This document shows positions 25,748 to 34,297 of a stretch of DNA of 57,633 bases, piece after piece; position 1 is the stretch's first letter; the number at the start of each line of letters is the position of its first letter. The translations under genes and the position numbers were made by a program. Location of the stretch: assembly GCA_050953005.1 (NCBI GenBank), contig JBMNLV010000015.1:1-57633 (forward strand). The letters are read 5' to 3'. The notes beneath the pieces were generated by a model. It saw nothing but the letters and a program-made list of their open reading frames with translations. It made no database searches and had not been told where the DNA came from. Source of the stretch: UBA6115 sp050953005. Its GTDB lineage: Bacteria; Bacillota; Clostridia; Christensenellales; Aristaeellaceae.

Positions 25748-26971
25748 GGCGGGAGGGGGCTCAACACCCGGGAAGGCGGCGAATTCCGCCTGCGTCATGC
25801 CCAGGAAGTACCAATAATAGACTTCACTGACGTGGTTGCGTGTTCTCGCCGCCCGCGCCAGGCAGCCCAGGCCATAGCGCTCGGCGCTGCCCAGGCCGGG
25901 GTTGCTTTGCAGCAGGACGGCCTTGGCCTCCTCCCGGCTGAATGCCCTGGCGCCGGCTACTACGCTGGCTCCGGGGTAGGAATAGGCGCTCAGGTTTTCC
26001 GTGGCCATCCTGTAAGCCATGTCCCGGGCCGCTTTCAGCAGTTCCGCTTCCATGGCCTTGCCGGTCAGCTCCGCGCCCAGGGCCTGCTCGTCATCGCTCA
26101 TGACATAAAACTCGATGACTTCCTGCGGGTTTTCCTCCCCATCCACCGTCCGGCCGGTCAGGGCCTTCCAGGCGCTGCGGAGGATCATCTGGTTCTCAAC
26201 GTTGTAATCACCGCTGTTTCTCCTTGTCTCCTCAAGATCCCTGAGGAAGTGGACGCAAAGGTGGCCGCCAAAGCCGTTGTCATAATTGCTGAAGCTGAGG
26301 TGGGGAAAATTATGCGTGGTGGCCAGGCTCCAGCGGCCGTCCGGCAGCCTGGCGTAGACCACCTCGATGCTCCAGCCGGGATCACGGCCAAAGGCGCGGT
26401 TCATCAGCCGGGTGTCGGTGAAGCTGGCGGGCTCCGCGTCAAGATGGTAGCCGGGGGAATAGACCTTCAGGTTGTAGCTGATGCCGCTTCGCGGGTGGTA
26501 AATGAGCACGGTCTGGCCGCTGGAAACCCTGCGTTTGACCTGGCTGTACCAGTCCAGCAGCTGTACGGAAGCGAGGGAGGGACCGCCGGTTTTGCCCGCG
26601 TCATCAGGCAGTTCGGAAACCGGGGTGGAATAGGGCAGGCCGGTGCCTGAATACAGCTTTTTTTGGGTTTCGTCATCCGCCATGCCGGTCAGGCGCAGGC
26701 CGTTTCGCAGCTGAAAGCCCACCACGCCGTTGTGGGTCCGGCCGTTGAAGACGCCGCTGTAATCCCCGGTCCGGGTATCCCTGTCCACGGGGTATCCCAG
26801 GCTGTCCAGCGCCGCCTGCAAATCACGGATGGCGGTACCGCCTTCTTTCTGGTCGCTCATTTGGGAGCGCAGGGTGCTGTAGGCAGCGGCGGGCAGGATG
26901 CCCGGCAAAAGCAGGAGGGCCAGGCACAGCAGAAGCAGGCCTGTCTGGTAAAGACTCCTTGATCTTTTCAC
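25568..26971 (-). CDS. Secreted peptidoglycan-binding protein with dockerin
   Basis: Encodes 467 residues from GTG at 26971, chosen because AGGAGG stands 6 bases before it; a frame to 27031 has no such site. A signal segment (LLLLCLALLLLPGILPAAA) ends near residue 30. Residues ~45-105 form a PG_binding_1 domain (IRDLQAALDSLGYPVDRDT, VVGFQLRNGLRLTGMAD). A central domain (~140-260) contains GGHLCVHFLRD, resembling a His/Cys motif seen in clostridial PG-binding proteins of unknown catalytic role. A helical region and the dockerin follow. The protein could connect a dockerin-cohesin complex to the cell wall. Upstream promoter not found. Confidence 0.8.
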   Translation of the reverse strand: MKRSRSLYQTGLLLLCLALLLLPGILPAAAYSTLRSQMSDQKEGGTAIRDLQAALDSLGYPVDRDTRTGDYSGVFNGRTHNGVVGFQLRNGLRLTGMADDETQKKLYSGTGLPYSTPVSELPDDAGKTGGPSLASVQLLDWYSQVKRRVSSGQTVLIYHPRSGISYNLKVYSPGYHLDAEPASFTDTRLMNRAFGRDPGWSIEVVYARLPDGRWSLATTHNFPHLSFSNYDNGFGGHLCVHFLRDLEETRRNSGDYNVENQMILRSAWKALTGRTVDGEENPQEVIEFYVMSDDEQALGAELTGKAMEAELLKAARDMAYRMATENLSAYSYPGASVVAGARAFSREEAKAVLLQSNPGLGSAERYGLGCLARAARTRNHVSEVYYWYFLGMTQAEFAAFPGVEPPPAALPGDANNDQTVDIRDLVSVIDHIVSGTQCKNMDNADANGDEAVDIRDLVWIIEKIVAG

Positions 26972-27258
26972 GGGGTTCCTCCTGTTGTTTCGTTTAAATC
27001 CTGAAGACCAGGAATTCCGGCTTTGTTTCAAGATATTTCAAGTGCCAGCATCCTTATCGGCAAGCAAACCAAAGCCAGGGTTTGCAACGTCAAGAATTGG
27101 CAGAATGACGCCCATGGATTTTGCTTTCATCGCGCGCCCCCCGTTTCCACAGGCTCCGGCGACAGGGTCACGGCTGAGAAAGCAGGCAGCCACAGGCTTG
27201 AAGAGCCTTGCGACCATTATAAAATTTTCTTTACATCGGGGTCAAGGCGGCGGATTGA

Positions 27259-27287
27259 TTGTCATCCGATGGAAAAATGGTTAGAAT
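27259..27287 (+). promoter_or_regulatory. Promoter of the ABC operon at 27344; note on the preceding gap
   Basis: TTGTCA (27259-27264), 17-bp spacer, TAGAAT (27282-27287), 57 bp before the ATPase start. The rest of the gap 26972-27258 holds only open frames without ribosome binding sites or family features. Confidence 0.65.
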
Positions 27288-27343
27288 AGACGCGAGAAAC
27301 CCGCGCAGCCGGCACGCAAGACCAGGCCCGGGCAGGAGTCGTT

Positions 27344-28408
27344 ATGCAAGTTATCATGGAAAACCTGACCAAGCACTTTGGCCAGACCCGCGCTGTGCAG
27401 GACTTTTCGGTCACCCTGCACGATGGGGAGCTGGTCTGTCTGCTGGGGCCCTCGGGCTGCGGCAAAAGCACGGTATTGAACATGCTCTCGGGTATCGTGC
27501 CGGTGACTGCCGGCAAGATTTACTTTGACGGCGAGGATGTCACCCGCCTGCCGCCGGAGCAGCGCGGCATCGGGCTGGTGTTTCAAAATTACGCGCTCTA
27601 CCCGCACATGACGGTCATGGGCAATATTACCTTTCCGCTGGAAATCCAAAAGGTGCCGCCCAGGGAGCGGGAGCGGCGCGCCAGGGAGATGGCCGAGCTG
27701 GTGCACATGGGCGACCTGCTCTCGCGCAAGCCCCGGCAGCTTTCCGGCGGGCAGCAGCAGCGCGTGGCCATCGCCCGGGCGCTGGTCAAAAACCCGCGGC
27801 TGCTGCTGTTGGATGAGCCGCTGAGCAACCTTGACGCCCGGCTGCGGCTGGAGATGCGCGAGGAGATCCGCCGCATCCAGCAGGAGACCCGGGTCACCAC
27901 CATCTTTGTTACCCACGACCAGGAGGAGGCCATGAGCATCTCCGACCACATCGTGTTGATGAAAGACGGCGTTTTGCAGCAGCATGCCGCGCCGCAGGAA
28001 TTGTACAACGAGCCGGCCAACCAGTTTGTGGCCGATTTCCTGGGCAACCCGCCCATCAACAACTTCCCCGGCGTCATGGAGGGGGACTGTTTCGTCATGG
28101 CCGATGGCGCGCGCGCCTGCCCGGGTTTTTCTGACAGCGTGCCCCGGGGCGTGCCGGTCAACCTGTCGGTGCGCGCGGAAAGCTTTGCGCTGGAACCGCA
28201 GCCGCATGACAGCTTCCTGCGCGCGCGTGTGGACAGCGTCTATCAGATGGGCAAGGAGGAGATGGCCATCCTCAGCTTTGGCGGCGTTCATTTCCGCGCC
28301 TACCTGTCGGCCGACTATGGCCTGAAGGCCGGGGACCTGGTCAGCCTGAGCCTGAAAAATCGCGGCGTGTTTGTGTTTGACCGTCAAAGCGGGGAGCGTT
28401 ACCAGTGA
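27344..28408 (+). CDS. Sugar ABC transporter ATP-binding protein (UgpC/MsmK/MalK type)
   Basis: Encodes 354 residues. Walker A GPSGCGKST (~residues 35-43), Q loop FQNYALYPHM, signature LSGGQQQR, Walker B LLLLDEPLSNLD and H loop VTHDQ are intact. The C-terminal ~120 residues form the OB-type regulatory domain of CUT1 ATPases. It energises the two permeases encoded next and may, like MsmK, serve several importers, including the ATPase-less system at 2912-5914. AGGAG precedes the ATG. The stop overlaps the next start. Confidence 0.95.
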   Translation: MQVIMENLTKHFGQTRAVQDFSVTLHDGELVCLLGPSGCGKSTVLNMLSGIVPVTAGKIYFDGEDVTRLPPEQRGIGLVFQNYALYPHMTVMGNITFPLEIQKVPPRERERRAREMAELVHMGDLLSRKPRQLSGGQQQRVAIARALVKNPRLLLLDEPLSNLDARLRLEMREEIRRIQQETRVTTIFVTHDQEEAMSISDHIVLMKDGVLQQHAAPQELYNEPANQFVADFLGNPPINNFPGVMEGDCFVMADGARACPGFSDSVPRGVPVNLSVRAESFALEPQPHDSFLRARVDSVYQMGKEEMAILSFGGVHFRAYLSADYGLKAGDLVSLSLKNRGVFVFDRQSGERYQ

Positions 28409-29943
28409 GGCCCGCCGCGCATACGGCCGCCCGCCCTGTCCGCCGCGCCGGGCCCCGGCGCGTGGTGGTGCATGTTGTTGTCTTTTTGCTGCTGGGCGCG
28501 CTGGCGCTTGCCGCCGGCATCACCGGCAGGCATGAGCTGGAGGGCAAAACCGCGCGCATGGAAAGCGCCCTGCGGGTGGATACCCTGCTGGAGGGCGGCA
28601 TCAGCGACGTGCGCGCCGCGCTGGTGGAGGAGCAAACGCCATCCGCCCTGGCCCGGCAGATTGATAACGGGCTGTCCTCCAAAAAACGCAGCCTGAAGGA
28701 GACCATCACCAACCAGGTGGCGCAGGGGCTGACGGATGAGGAGATCGCCCTGAAGACAGTGGACACCCTGATCGAGGGCGTCCTGGCCCGCGTGCGGGAT
28801 GAGGAGGCGCTGTCCGCTTTGCGGGAGCGCGCCGCGCAGGCGCGTGACGCCCTGGCCGGCGACCTGGCGGCCCGGACCCACAAGATGGAGGAAGGGCTGA
28901 ACCTGGGCCGGGTGCGCCTGAGCCTGCAGGTGACTGAGCCATGGTACCCGTTGATGTATTATTATTTCCCGCTGCTGGCCCTTGGCGCCTTCCTGATTGC
29001 TTTCGCCCTGGCGCTGCTGGCGGTCTACCTGCGCGGGGATGAGGAAAAGCGCGCCCGCGTCGGTCAGCGGCTGGAGCCCATGGACTACCTGCTACCCTTT
29101 TTTGTGGGCGTGGCGCTGTTCACCCTTTACCCAATGGTGCGCGTGGTCATCATGAGCTTCCAGGAGCGCTACAGGCTGGAGGGCAGCTTTACCGGCTGGG
29201 GCCTGGGCAACTATGAGCACGCCCTCTTCGGCGTGCCGGGCACCACCAACTACTTCCTGCAGGGGTTGTCCAACACCATCCTGTATGTGCTGTATACCGT
29301 GCCGGCAGCCACCGCGCTGGCCATTGTGATCGCCTACCTGCTCAACCAGAAGCTGCGCTTTTCAGCGCTCTTTCAGACCGCGTACTTCCTGCCCATGGTG
29401 ACCTCGGTCACCGCCGTGGGCCTGGTCTGGCGGTGGATCTTCAACACCAACTTCGGCGTGCTCAACGCCATTTTGGGCTTCTTTGGCGCAGGCCCTGTGG
29501 ACTGGCTGCAGGCGGCCGGCAACTCCATGGCGGTCATGGTGATCTTCGGCATCTGGTCCTCCCTGCCCTTCACCATCATCCTGCTGCTGAGCGGCCTGCA
29601 AAACATCGATGAAACCTATTACACGGTGGCGCGGGTGGACGGCGCGCGGCCCTTCAGGATTTTCAGGCGCATCACCGTGCCGCTTTTGGCGCCCACCATC
29701 TCCCTGGTGCTGATCATCAACAGCATCTCGGCCTTCAAGGTTTTCACCGAGGTCAAGGTGCTCTTCGGCGGCTACCCGGGGCCAGCGCTGAACATGTATA
29801 CCATGGTGTATTACATCTATGACATGATGTATGAGTACCGTGAGCTGGGCCGCGCCGCGGCCGCCGCCATCATCCTGTTTGTCTTCATCTTCATGTTTAC
29901 CATGCTTCAGCGCTGGATCCAGCGGCGCTGGCGCTACGAGTAG
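28405..29943 (+). CDS. Sugar ABC permease (MalF-like) with an extra extracytoplasmic domain
   Basis: Encodes 512 residues from a GTG that overlaps the ATPase stop (GTGA). The extra N-terminal part has a membrane helix (~20-40), a largely helical polar stretch (~41-178, charged, coiled-coil-like) and a second helix (~185-209). The normal MalF-like core starts near residue 226 (MDYLLPFFVGVALFTLYPM), with the EAA loop ARVDGARPFRIFRRITVPL. Typical permeases of this kind have ~290 residues. The extra domain would sit outside the membrane, like the P2 loop of E. coli MalF, though unrelated in sequence as far as I can tell. No binding-protein gene is in this operon, so the domain may take part in substrate capture (inference). 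Confidence 0.9.
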   Translation: MRPAAHTAARPVRRAGPRRVVVHVVVFLLLGALALAAGITGRHELEGKTARMESALRVDTLLEGGISDVRAALVEEQTPSALARQIDNGLSSKKRSLKETITNQVAQGLTDEEIALKTVDTLIEGVLARVRDEEALSALRERAAQARDALAGDLAARTHKMEEGLNLGRVRLSLQVTEPWYPLMYYYFPLLALGAFLIAFALALLAVYLRGDEEKRARVGQRLEPMDYLLPFFVGVALFTLYPMVRVVIMSFQERYRLEGSFTGWGLGNYEHALFGVPGTTNYFLQGLSNTILYVLYTVPAATALAIVIAYLLNQKLRFSALFQTAYFLPMVTSVTAVGLVWRWIFNTNFGVLNAILGFFGAGPVDWLQAAGNSMAVMVIFGIWSSLPFTIILLLSGLQNIDETYYTVARVDGARPFRIFRRITVPLLAPTISLVLIINSISAFKVFTEVKVLFGGYPGPALNMYTMVYYIYDMMYEYRELGRAAAAAIILFVFIFMFTMLQRWIQRRWRYE

Positions 29944-29954
29944 GGGGCAGGTTC

Positions 29955-30965
29955 ATGAGTGAGCACCATCAACAGACAAGCCGCCCGCTGGGCCTGCCGG
30001 TCTATATCCTGGGCTGGGCGCTCATCCTGGGCGCGCCGGTCAGCCTGGCGCTTGGCGGCGCGCGGACCCTGGCGCTGGGCCTGATGTCCTGCGGTATCGC
30101 GCTGATTGTCCTGGGGCTGGGCTGGAGCCGCTCCTACCCGCTGAGGAAGTTCACCGCGCGCACGGTGCGCTACCTGCTGCTGACGGTTGGCCTGGTCATC
30201 ATGGTTTTTCCCTTTTACTGGATGATTTCCTCAGCCTTCAAGACCGCAAGCGAGATCAACCTCTTCCCGCCCTCGATAGCGCCCAGAAACTGGCTGAATT
30301 TTGACAACTTTTATGTCTCCTTTGAGAAGGCGCCCTTCGCGCGCTATTTTTTCAACTCCATCATCGTCACGGCGGGCTCGGTCAGCGTGACGGCGCTGAC
30401 CACCATCCTGGCCGCCTTCGCCTTTTCCAGGCTGGAGTTCCCCGGGCGCGAGGTCATTTTCTCGCTGCTGCTGTCCATGATGATGGTGCCCTTTGAGATG
30501 CTGGTCATCACCAACTACCAGACCATTGTCAAAGTGGGCCTGAACGATTCGCTCTGGGCGCTGGTGCTGCCCTTTATCAGCAGCATTTTCTACACCTATA
30601 TCCTGCGCAACTTTTTCCAGTCCATCCCCAACGGCCTCTATTGGTCCGCGCGGGTGGACGGCTGCACCAACTGGAAGTACCTGTGGAAGATTATGGTGCC
30701 CATCGCCCGCCCCTCCCTGGTGACCATCATCCTGCTCAACGCCCTGGCCTCCTGGAACAGCTTTATGTGGCCGCTGCTGGTCATCAAAAGCGACCTGAAC
30801 CGTACCCTGCCCTTCGGCCTGTACGCCTTTACCACCGAGGTCGGCGTGAACTACGAGCTGTTGATGGCCGCCTCCTCCGTCGTGGTGCTGCCGATGGTTT
30901 TGCTGTTCCTGTTCGCCAGGAAGCAGATTGTGCGGGGGGTAGCGCGCGGGGGGATTAAGGGGTAG
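29955..30965 (+). CDS. Sugar ABC permease, MalG-like
   Basis: Encodes 336 residues. Two additional N-terminal hydrophobic segments (~15-60) precede the six-helix MalG-like core, which begins near residue 70 (YLLLTVGLVIMVFPFYWMIS). The EAA loop is YWSARVDGCTNWKYLWKIMVPI. It ends ARGGIKG, as usual. GGGGGCAGG precedes the ATG. Partner of the large permease encoded 12 bp upstream. The region after it (30966-31070) has no gene. Confidence 0.93.
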   Translation: MSEHHQQTSRPLGLPVYILGWALILGAPVSLALGGARTLALGLMSCGIALIVLGLGWSRSYPLRKFTARTVRYLLLTVGLVIMVFPFYWMISSAFKTASEINLFPPSIAPRNWLNFDNFYVSFEKAPFARYFFNSIIVTAGSVSVTALTTILAAFAFSRLEFPGREVIFSLLLSMMMVPFEMLVITNYQTIVKVGLNDSLWALVLPFISSIFYTYILRNFFQSIPNGLYWSARVDGCTNWKYLWKIMVPIARPSLVTIILLNALASWNSFMWPLLVIKSDLNRTLPFGLYAFTTEVGVNYELLMAASSVVVLPMVLLFLFARKQIVRGVARGGIKG

Positions 30966-31070
30966 ACCGGAAAAATCCTCATGAGCTCTCCGGACGGGGG
31001 TATATGTTTGAGCTTTCGGCATGCTATGAGCGCAAGGCCCTGCGCGGAGAAAAGCATGGCAGGAATAGAA

Positions 31071-32030
31071 TTAAGAATAAGAATTCAGGGAACTGTTTCC
31101 GGAGATATGCATTAAGATATTGGCTAGATATTCATCGATAATGATAATATTGAATAGTTTTGTTAACAGGGCGCCATAGACCGCGTCTGCGTTGATGTTG
31201 GGCGGAACAATCAGCACTCTTTTATCAACCTTGCGAAGCAATTCCATAGGGATTCTGATTGCGAAATCATGATCACTCGTAACAATGTTGCCTTCCCTAT
31301 CATAGTAGTATGTAAGCATCTCTCCCACAACCTCTTTGATATTTTGTTTTGACTGTAAGCGATAGGCGGAGGCGAGGTCTGGAGCTGTAGGATAGGCTGA
31401 TGGAGCGACAATTACCATATCAAGTTTTGCCCACGTGCTCAAAATCTGTTGATAATTTTCCGTCTCCATGAAGAGTTCCTGTTCACGCAGGGTCATTGGT
31501 AAGGCAGGCGCGCTTAAATACTGAGCTGAAGAACCGACTTTATTCGCGAGGCACCTTACTAACTCATTTGAGTGAAAAGCGCGGATTGACATGTTCAAGT
31601 TTCCAACAATTGGGCAAATCACGCTGCTTTCAGATACATTTTTTTGTTTGGGGTACGCGTCTGTTACTCTTTCTATGAGATCGCCCCACCCAATGCCAAC
31701 ACATTGCAGTGTTTGCATATTATTCTTTAGAAAATGCACAATATGTTTGACAAGGTTTTCATAATGGCGACTTTCATCTGCAATTTTAGGCACAACAATT
31801 CCATCATCCACATTAAAGCGCATCTTGATTAAATTGAGTACCTCTTCATTGGAAACATAGGGATCCCTGATTCTGATTTCAACGATGTTCAGTTCCCTTG
31901 CCTGAGCAAGCAAAATGCTGACCAGCGGTCTGGATATCTGAAGTTTCTTTGCTATTTCCTGCTGGGTCAGGTTCTCTTCATAATACATTTTTGTTGCGGT
32001 AACTATTCGCTTTATTTGACTTTCAGACAA
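31071..32030 (-). CDS. SorC/LsrR-family transcriptional regulator
   Basis: Encodes 319 residues. The TTG at 32030 is preferred: AAAGGAG lies 10 bases upstream and the family starts just before SESQIKRIVTATKMYYEE. A frame to 32066 lacks a ribosome binding site. The N-terminal helix-turn-helix reads LTQQEIAKKLQISRPLVSIL. The C-terminal ~260 residues form the SorC sugar-binding domain, with GIGWGDL and the closing LLTKLFNIIIIDEYLANILM. Family members such as LsrR and SorC bind phosphorylated sugars. It probably binds the inverted repeat at 33557-33590 and controls both divergent units. The gene is AT-richer than the genes outside 31-40 kb. Confidence 0.88.
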   Translation of the reverse strand: MSESQIKRIVTATKMYYEENLTQQEIAKKLQISRPLVSILLAQARELNIVEIRIRDPYVSNEEVLNLIKMRFNVDDGIVVPKIADESRHYENLVKHIVHFLKNNMQTLQCVGIGWGDLIERVTDAYPKQKNVSESSVICPIVGNLNMSIRAFHSNELVRCLANKVGSSAQYLSAPALPMTLREQELFMETENYQQILSTWAKLDMVIVAPSAYPTAPDLASAYRLQSKQNIKEVVGEMLTYYYDREGNIVTSDHDFAIRIPMELLRKVDKRVLIVPPNINADAVYGALLTKLFNIIIIDEYLANILMHISGNSSLNSYS

Positions 32031-32241
32031 TCGGTGCGCTCTCCTTTCTTCAAAACAGCCAAGCATTAGTTACCAGCGTACTAATAGAACAGAACCGGAA
32101 TAGCACAAACTGGGAAAGCTTATTTAAATATATCATATCAATACAGCTTTGTAAAATCACATTCTGCCACACAAGGTCGCTAGAATGCCAATTCAGAAGC
32201 GTGGCGGCAATTGCCCAGCACAGCGCTCTGACTGAAAAACA

Positions 32242-33243
32242 CTACCTGCTGAAGTAGGGCGTACGGCAAGGCGAATTCCACAGACTAAGAGTAGTGTCGT
32301 TCATGCGGGCAAGGAACATTTGAAACCCTCCTTGCTCCTGTGTGGTCAGCAACTCTCCACAATATGAGGCGACAATTTTTATACCCTTCTTGGTAAGCAC
32401 TTTATACGCATGCCTAAAGACAATGCACATTTCCATAATCGTGGTAGAACCCGAACCGTTAATTACAAGCATTGCTTTTTCACCAGACTGCAAGCTGAGG
32501 TCTTCGACTAACCTGGACACCATGAACTCAGCAGTTGCGTTAGCAGACATCATTTTGTAGCGTTTTCCGCCGCCCTCACCGTGCTGACCGATTCCTATCT
32601 GCATTTCATCCGCATCAATCGCAGAAAGAAGCAGACCAGTTGCGGGATGTGACGCTGCGGAAACCGCAACAGACAACGTCGCCATGTTATTCGCAAAATC
32701 TTGGGAAATCTTTTCGATTTCCTCAAGGCACATGCCTTTCTCAGCGGCAGCGCCAGCGATATGATACAGTAAAACGCAACCTACCATTCCCCTCCTGTTG
32801 GAAGCATTTGTACGCGGCTCACTAAAAATATCGTCATATGTGACAATAGATCTAACGTTTATGTTTTCCTTTTCAGCATCTTTTAGCGCAGCAGTTCCGG
32901 ACATAATGTCGCCAGTATGGTTAAGAATAATAAGCAGAACGCCGTGTCCTCTGTCAGCCAGTCTGATTGCTTCCAACACATCCTGCGGGCCGGGAGCGGC
33001 GAAAATGTTCCCGGCTACCGCAATATCAAGCATGCCCGGACCCACAACGCCTGAAAGCGCCGGCTCATGCCCAGTGCCGCCAAGGGATATAATTCCGACC
33101 CGGTTGGCAGTCAGCAGCGCTTTGTTGACGACCAGTTTCCGGTTCTTTCCATGCAATTCCAACAAATCCGGAAAAGCAAGCACCAAGCCTTCCAGTAGCT
33201 CCATGGTTATGTCATCAGGATGGTTAATGAACTTTTTAATCAC
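32242..33243 (-). CDS. dhaK: DhaK-type dihydroxyacetone kinase subunit (first copy)
   Basis: Encodes 333 residues from GTG (AAGGAGG, 7-base spacing). All known DhaK active-site features are present: GGTGHEPALSG (His near 57), NHTGDI (Asp near 110) and the substrate-binding His in GIGQHGEGG near 220. It should hold a small ketone covalently as a hemiaminal. The gene is divergent from dhaL and a second dhaK, and precedes the SorC regulator on the same strand. Two catalytically complete DhaK copies with one DhaL are unusual. It could form an alternative kinase with DhaL, or act as a DhaQ-like sensor, although DhaQ-type coactivation is only a guess. Confidence 0.9.
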   Translation of the reverse strand: MIKKFINHPDDITMELLEGLVLAFPDLLELHGKNRKLVVNKALLTANRVGIISLGGTGHEPALSGVVGPGMLDIAVAGNIFAAPGPQDVLEAIRLADRGHGVLLIILNHTGDIMSGTAALKDAEKENINVRSIVTYDDIFSEPRTNASNRRGMVGCVLLYHIAGAAAEKGMCLEEIEKISQDFANNMATLSVAVSAASHPATGLLLSAIDADEMQIGIGQHGEGGGKRYKMMSANATAEFMVSRLVEDLSLQSGEKAMLVINGSGSTTIMEMCIVFRHAYKVLTKKGIKIVASYCGELLTTQEQGGFQMFLARMNDTTLSLWNSPCRTPYFSR

Positions 33244-33434
33244 ATCAGTTCCTCCTTAACAAGCTCCAAGCATTCAGCAGATTAAACGTACAAAACAGAA
33301 TAATTCCTATGACATGTATGGATACGATAGCATTGATCGCGCTCACATTTTGCAAAAAGACTTTAGAGCGCCTGAGGGGCGTTGCTGTCTCTGTCTGCAA
33401 AATCCGAAAACGTCACAATTCTTAAACTATAGCT

Positions 33435-33463
33435 ACTATACCACTTATTCTAAGGCTGAACAA
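33435..33463 (-). promoter_or_regulatory. Promoter for the minus-strand dhaK-sorC unit
   Basis: On the minus strand TTGTTC (33458-33463), 17-bp spacer, TATAGT (33435-33440), about 190 bp before the dhaK start. A second TATAGT lies 9 bp further on. Confidence 0.45.
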
Positions 33464-33547
33464 TAGAGCGATCCGCATGAGATTAGGGATTGTTTTGCAT
33501 GAGCATAAATAATTGCAAATAATTTTATCAAAATTTTTAAAAATCTC

Positions 33548-33576
33548 TTGACAAAATAACAATTGCTATTTATTAT
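33548..33576 (+). promoter_or_regulatory. Promoter of the dhaL-dhaK-aldolase-transport operon
   Basis: TTGACA (33548-33553), 17-bp spacer, TATTAT (33571-33576), about 50 bp before the dhaL start. Both arms of the inverted repeat overlap it. The rest of the intergenic stretch is AT-rich with no gene. Confidence 0.75.
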
Positions 33577-33590
33577 AATGACAATTGTTA
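33557..33590. promoter_or_regulatory. Operator, probably of the SorC-type regulator
   Basis: TAACAATTG (33557-33565) and CAATTGTTA (33582-33590) are perfect 9-bp inverted arms, 16 bp apart. One lies between -35 and -10, the other at the start point. Each arm contains the palindrome CAATTG. This position would block RNA polymerase. The SorC-type protein encoded at 31071 is the only regulator in the locus. Confidence 0.7.
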
Positions 33591-33626
33591 TAAATATAAA
33601 AACATTAGGGATTGGGGGAATTGGTT

Positions 33627-34274
33627 TTGTCAAACGGAAAAAGAATAGAGATATTGTTGGATAAACAATTGTTATCGAATATGTTTGTTGTTGTAGCGAA
33701 CTTGTGGGAAGAGCACGTCGGGCAACTCAGCGAAATAGATTCCCGTTTTGGCGATGGAGATCATGGAGTAACAATCGAAAGGATCGCCCGCACAACCAGG
33801 GAACATGTTTTAAACTGGGGTGATAAAAGCATCAAGTTGTTTATAGAACAGCTGGGGGACAGCATTTTGGGGATAAGCGGCGGAAGCGCCGGTCCCCTGT
33901 ACGGCACACTCATCAGTGGTTTTGCGCAGCCGTTATCCGATGAGAAAGCTATTGACGGTGTCATGCTGAAGAAAATGTTTCAGGGATGCCTGGACGAGCT
34001 TTCTAGTATCACAAAAGCGCGAGTCAATGACAAAACCATGATGGATGTTGTCATCCCGGCTGTTGAGGCGGCCCGTAACGCTCCTGACTGTATCCCGGAC
34101 ATTCTGTGTGAGGCATCAAAGGCCGCTCAACAGGGGATGGAACATACCAAAGGTATTGCGTCCAAATTTGGTCGCGCACGTAACTATGGAGACGAAACTA
34201 TCGGAACACCGGACGCAGGGGCTGTTAGCAGTTCGTTGCTATTTCGAGGCCTGTTTGAAGGCCTTGTTATTTGA
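33627..34274 (+). CDS. dhaL: DhaL-type dihydroxyacetone kinase subunit
   Basis: Encodes about 215 residues. TTG at 33627 is preferred because GGGGGA stands 7 bases before it; an upstream TTG at 33612 is possible. The nucleotide-binding motifs are DSRFGDGDHG (three Asp for magnesium-ADP/ATP), SGGSAGPLYGT and NDKTMMD, followed by ETIGTPDAGA. This subunit carries the nucleotide used to phosphorylate the ketone held by DhaK. No DhaM phosphotransferase gene is near, so the pair either uses ATP directly or borrows a DhaM from elsewhere. Confidence 0.9.
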   Translation: MSNGKRIEILLDKQLLSNMFVVVANLWEEHVGQLSEIDSRFGDGDHGVTIERIARTTREHVLNWGDKSIKLFIEQLGDSILGISGGSAGPLYGTLISGFAQPLSDEKAIDGVMLKKMFQGCLDELSSITKARVNDKTMMDVVIPAVEAARNAPDCIPDILCEASKAAQQGMEHTKGIASKFGRARNYGDETIGTPDAGAVSSSLLFRGLFEGLVI

Positions 34275-34297
34275 AAGAAAGGATGGGAGGAGAAACT

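Noticed and set aside
18723..27000. Cohesin or scaffoldin gene among the dockerin proteins
   Set aside because: The repeated ~90-residue domains are Ig-like units with VAxGxxITATW openings and are followed by dockerins; no cohesin pattern was recognised.
27023..27289. 88-codon plus-strand frame before the ABC ATPase
   Set aside because: Overlaps the promoter of the operon and shows no family features.
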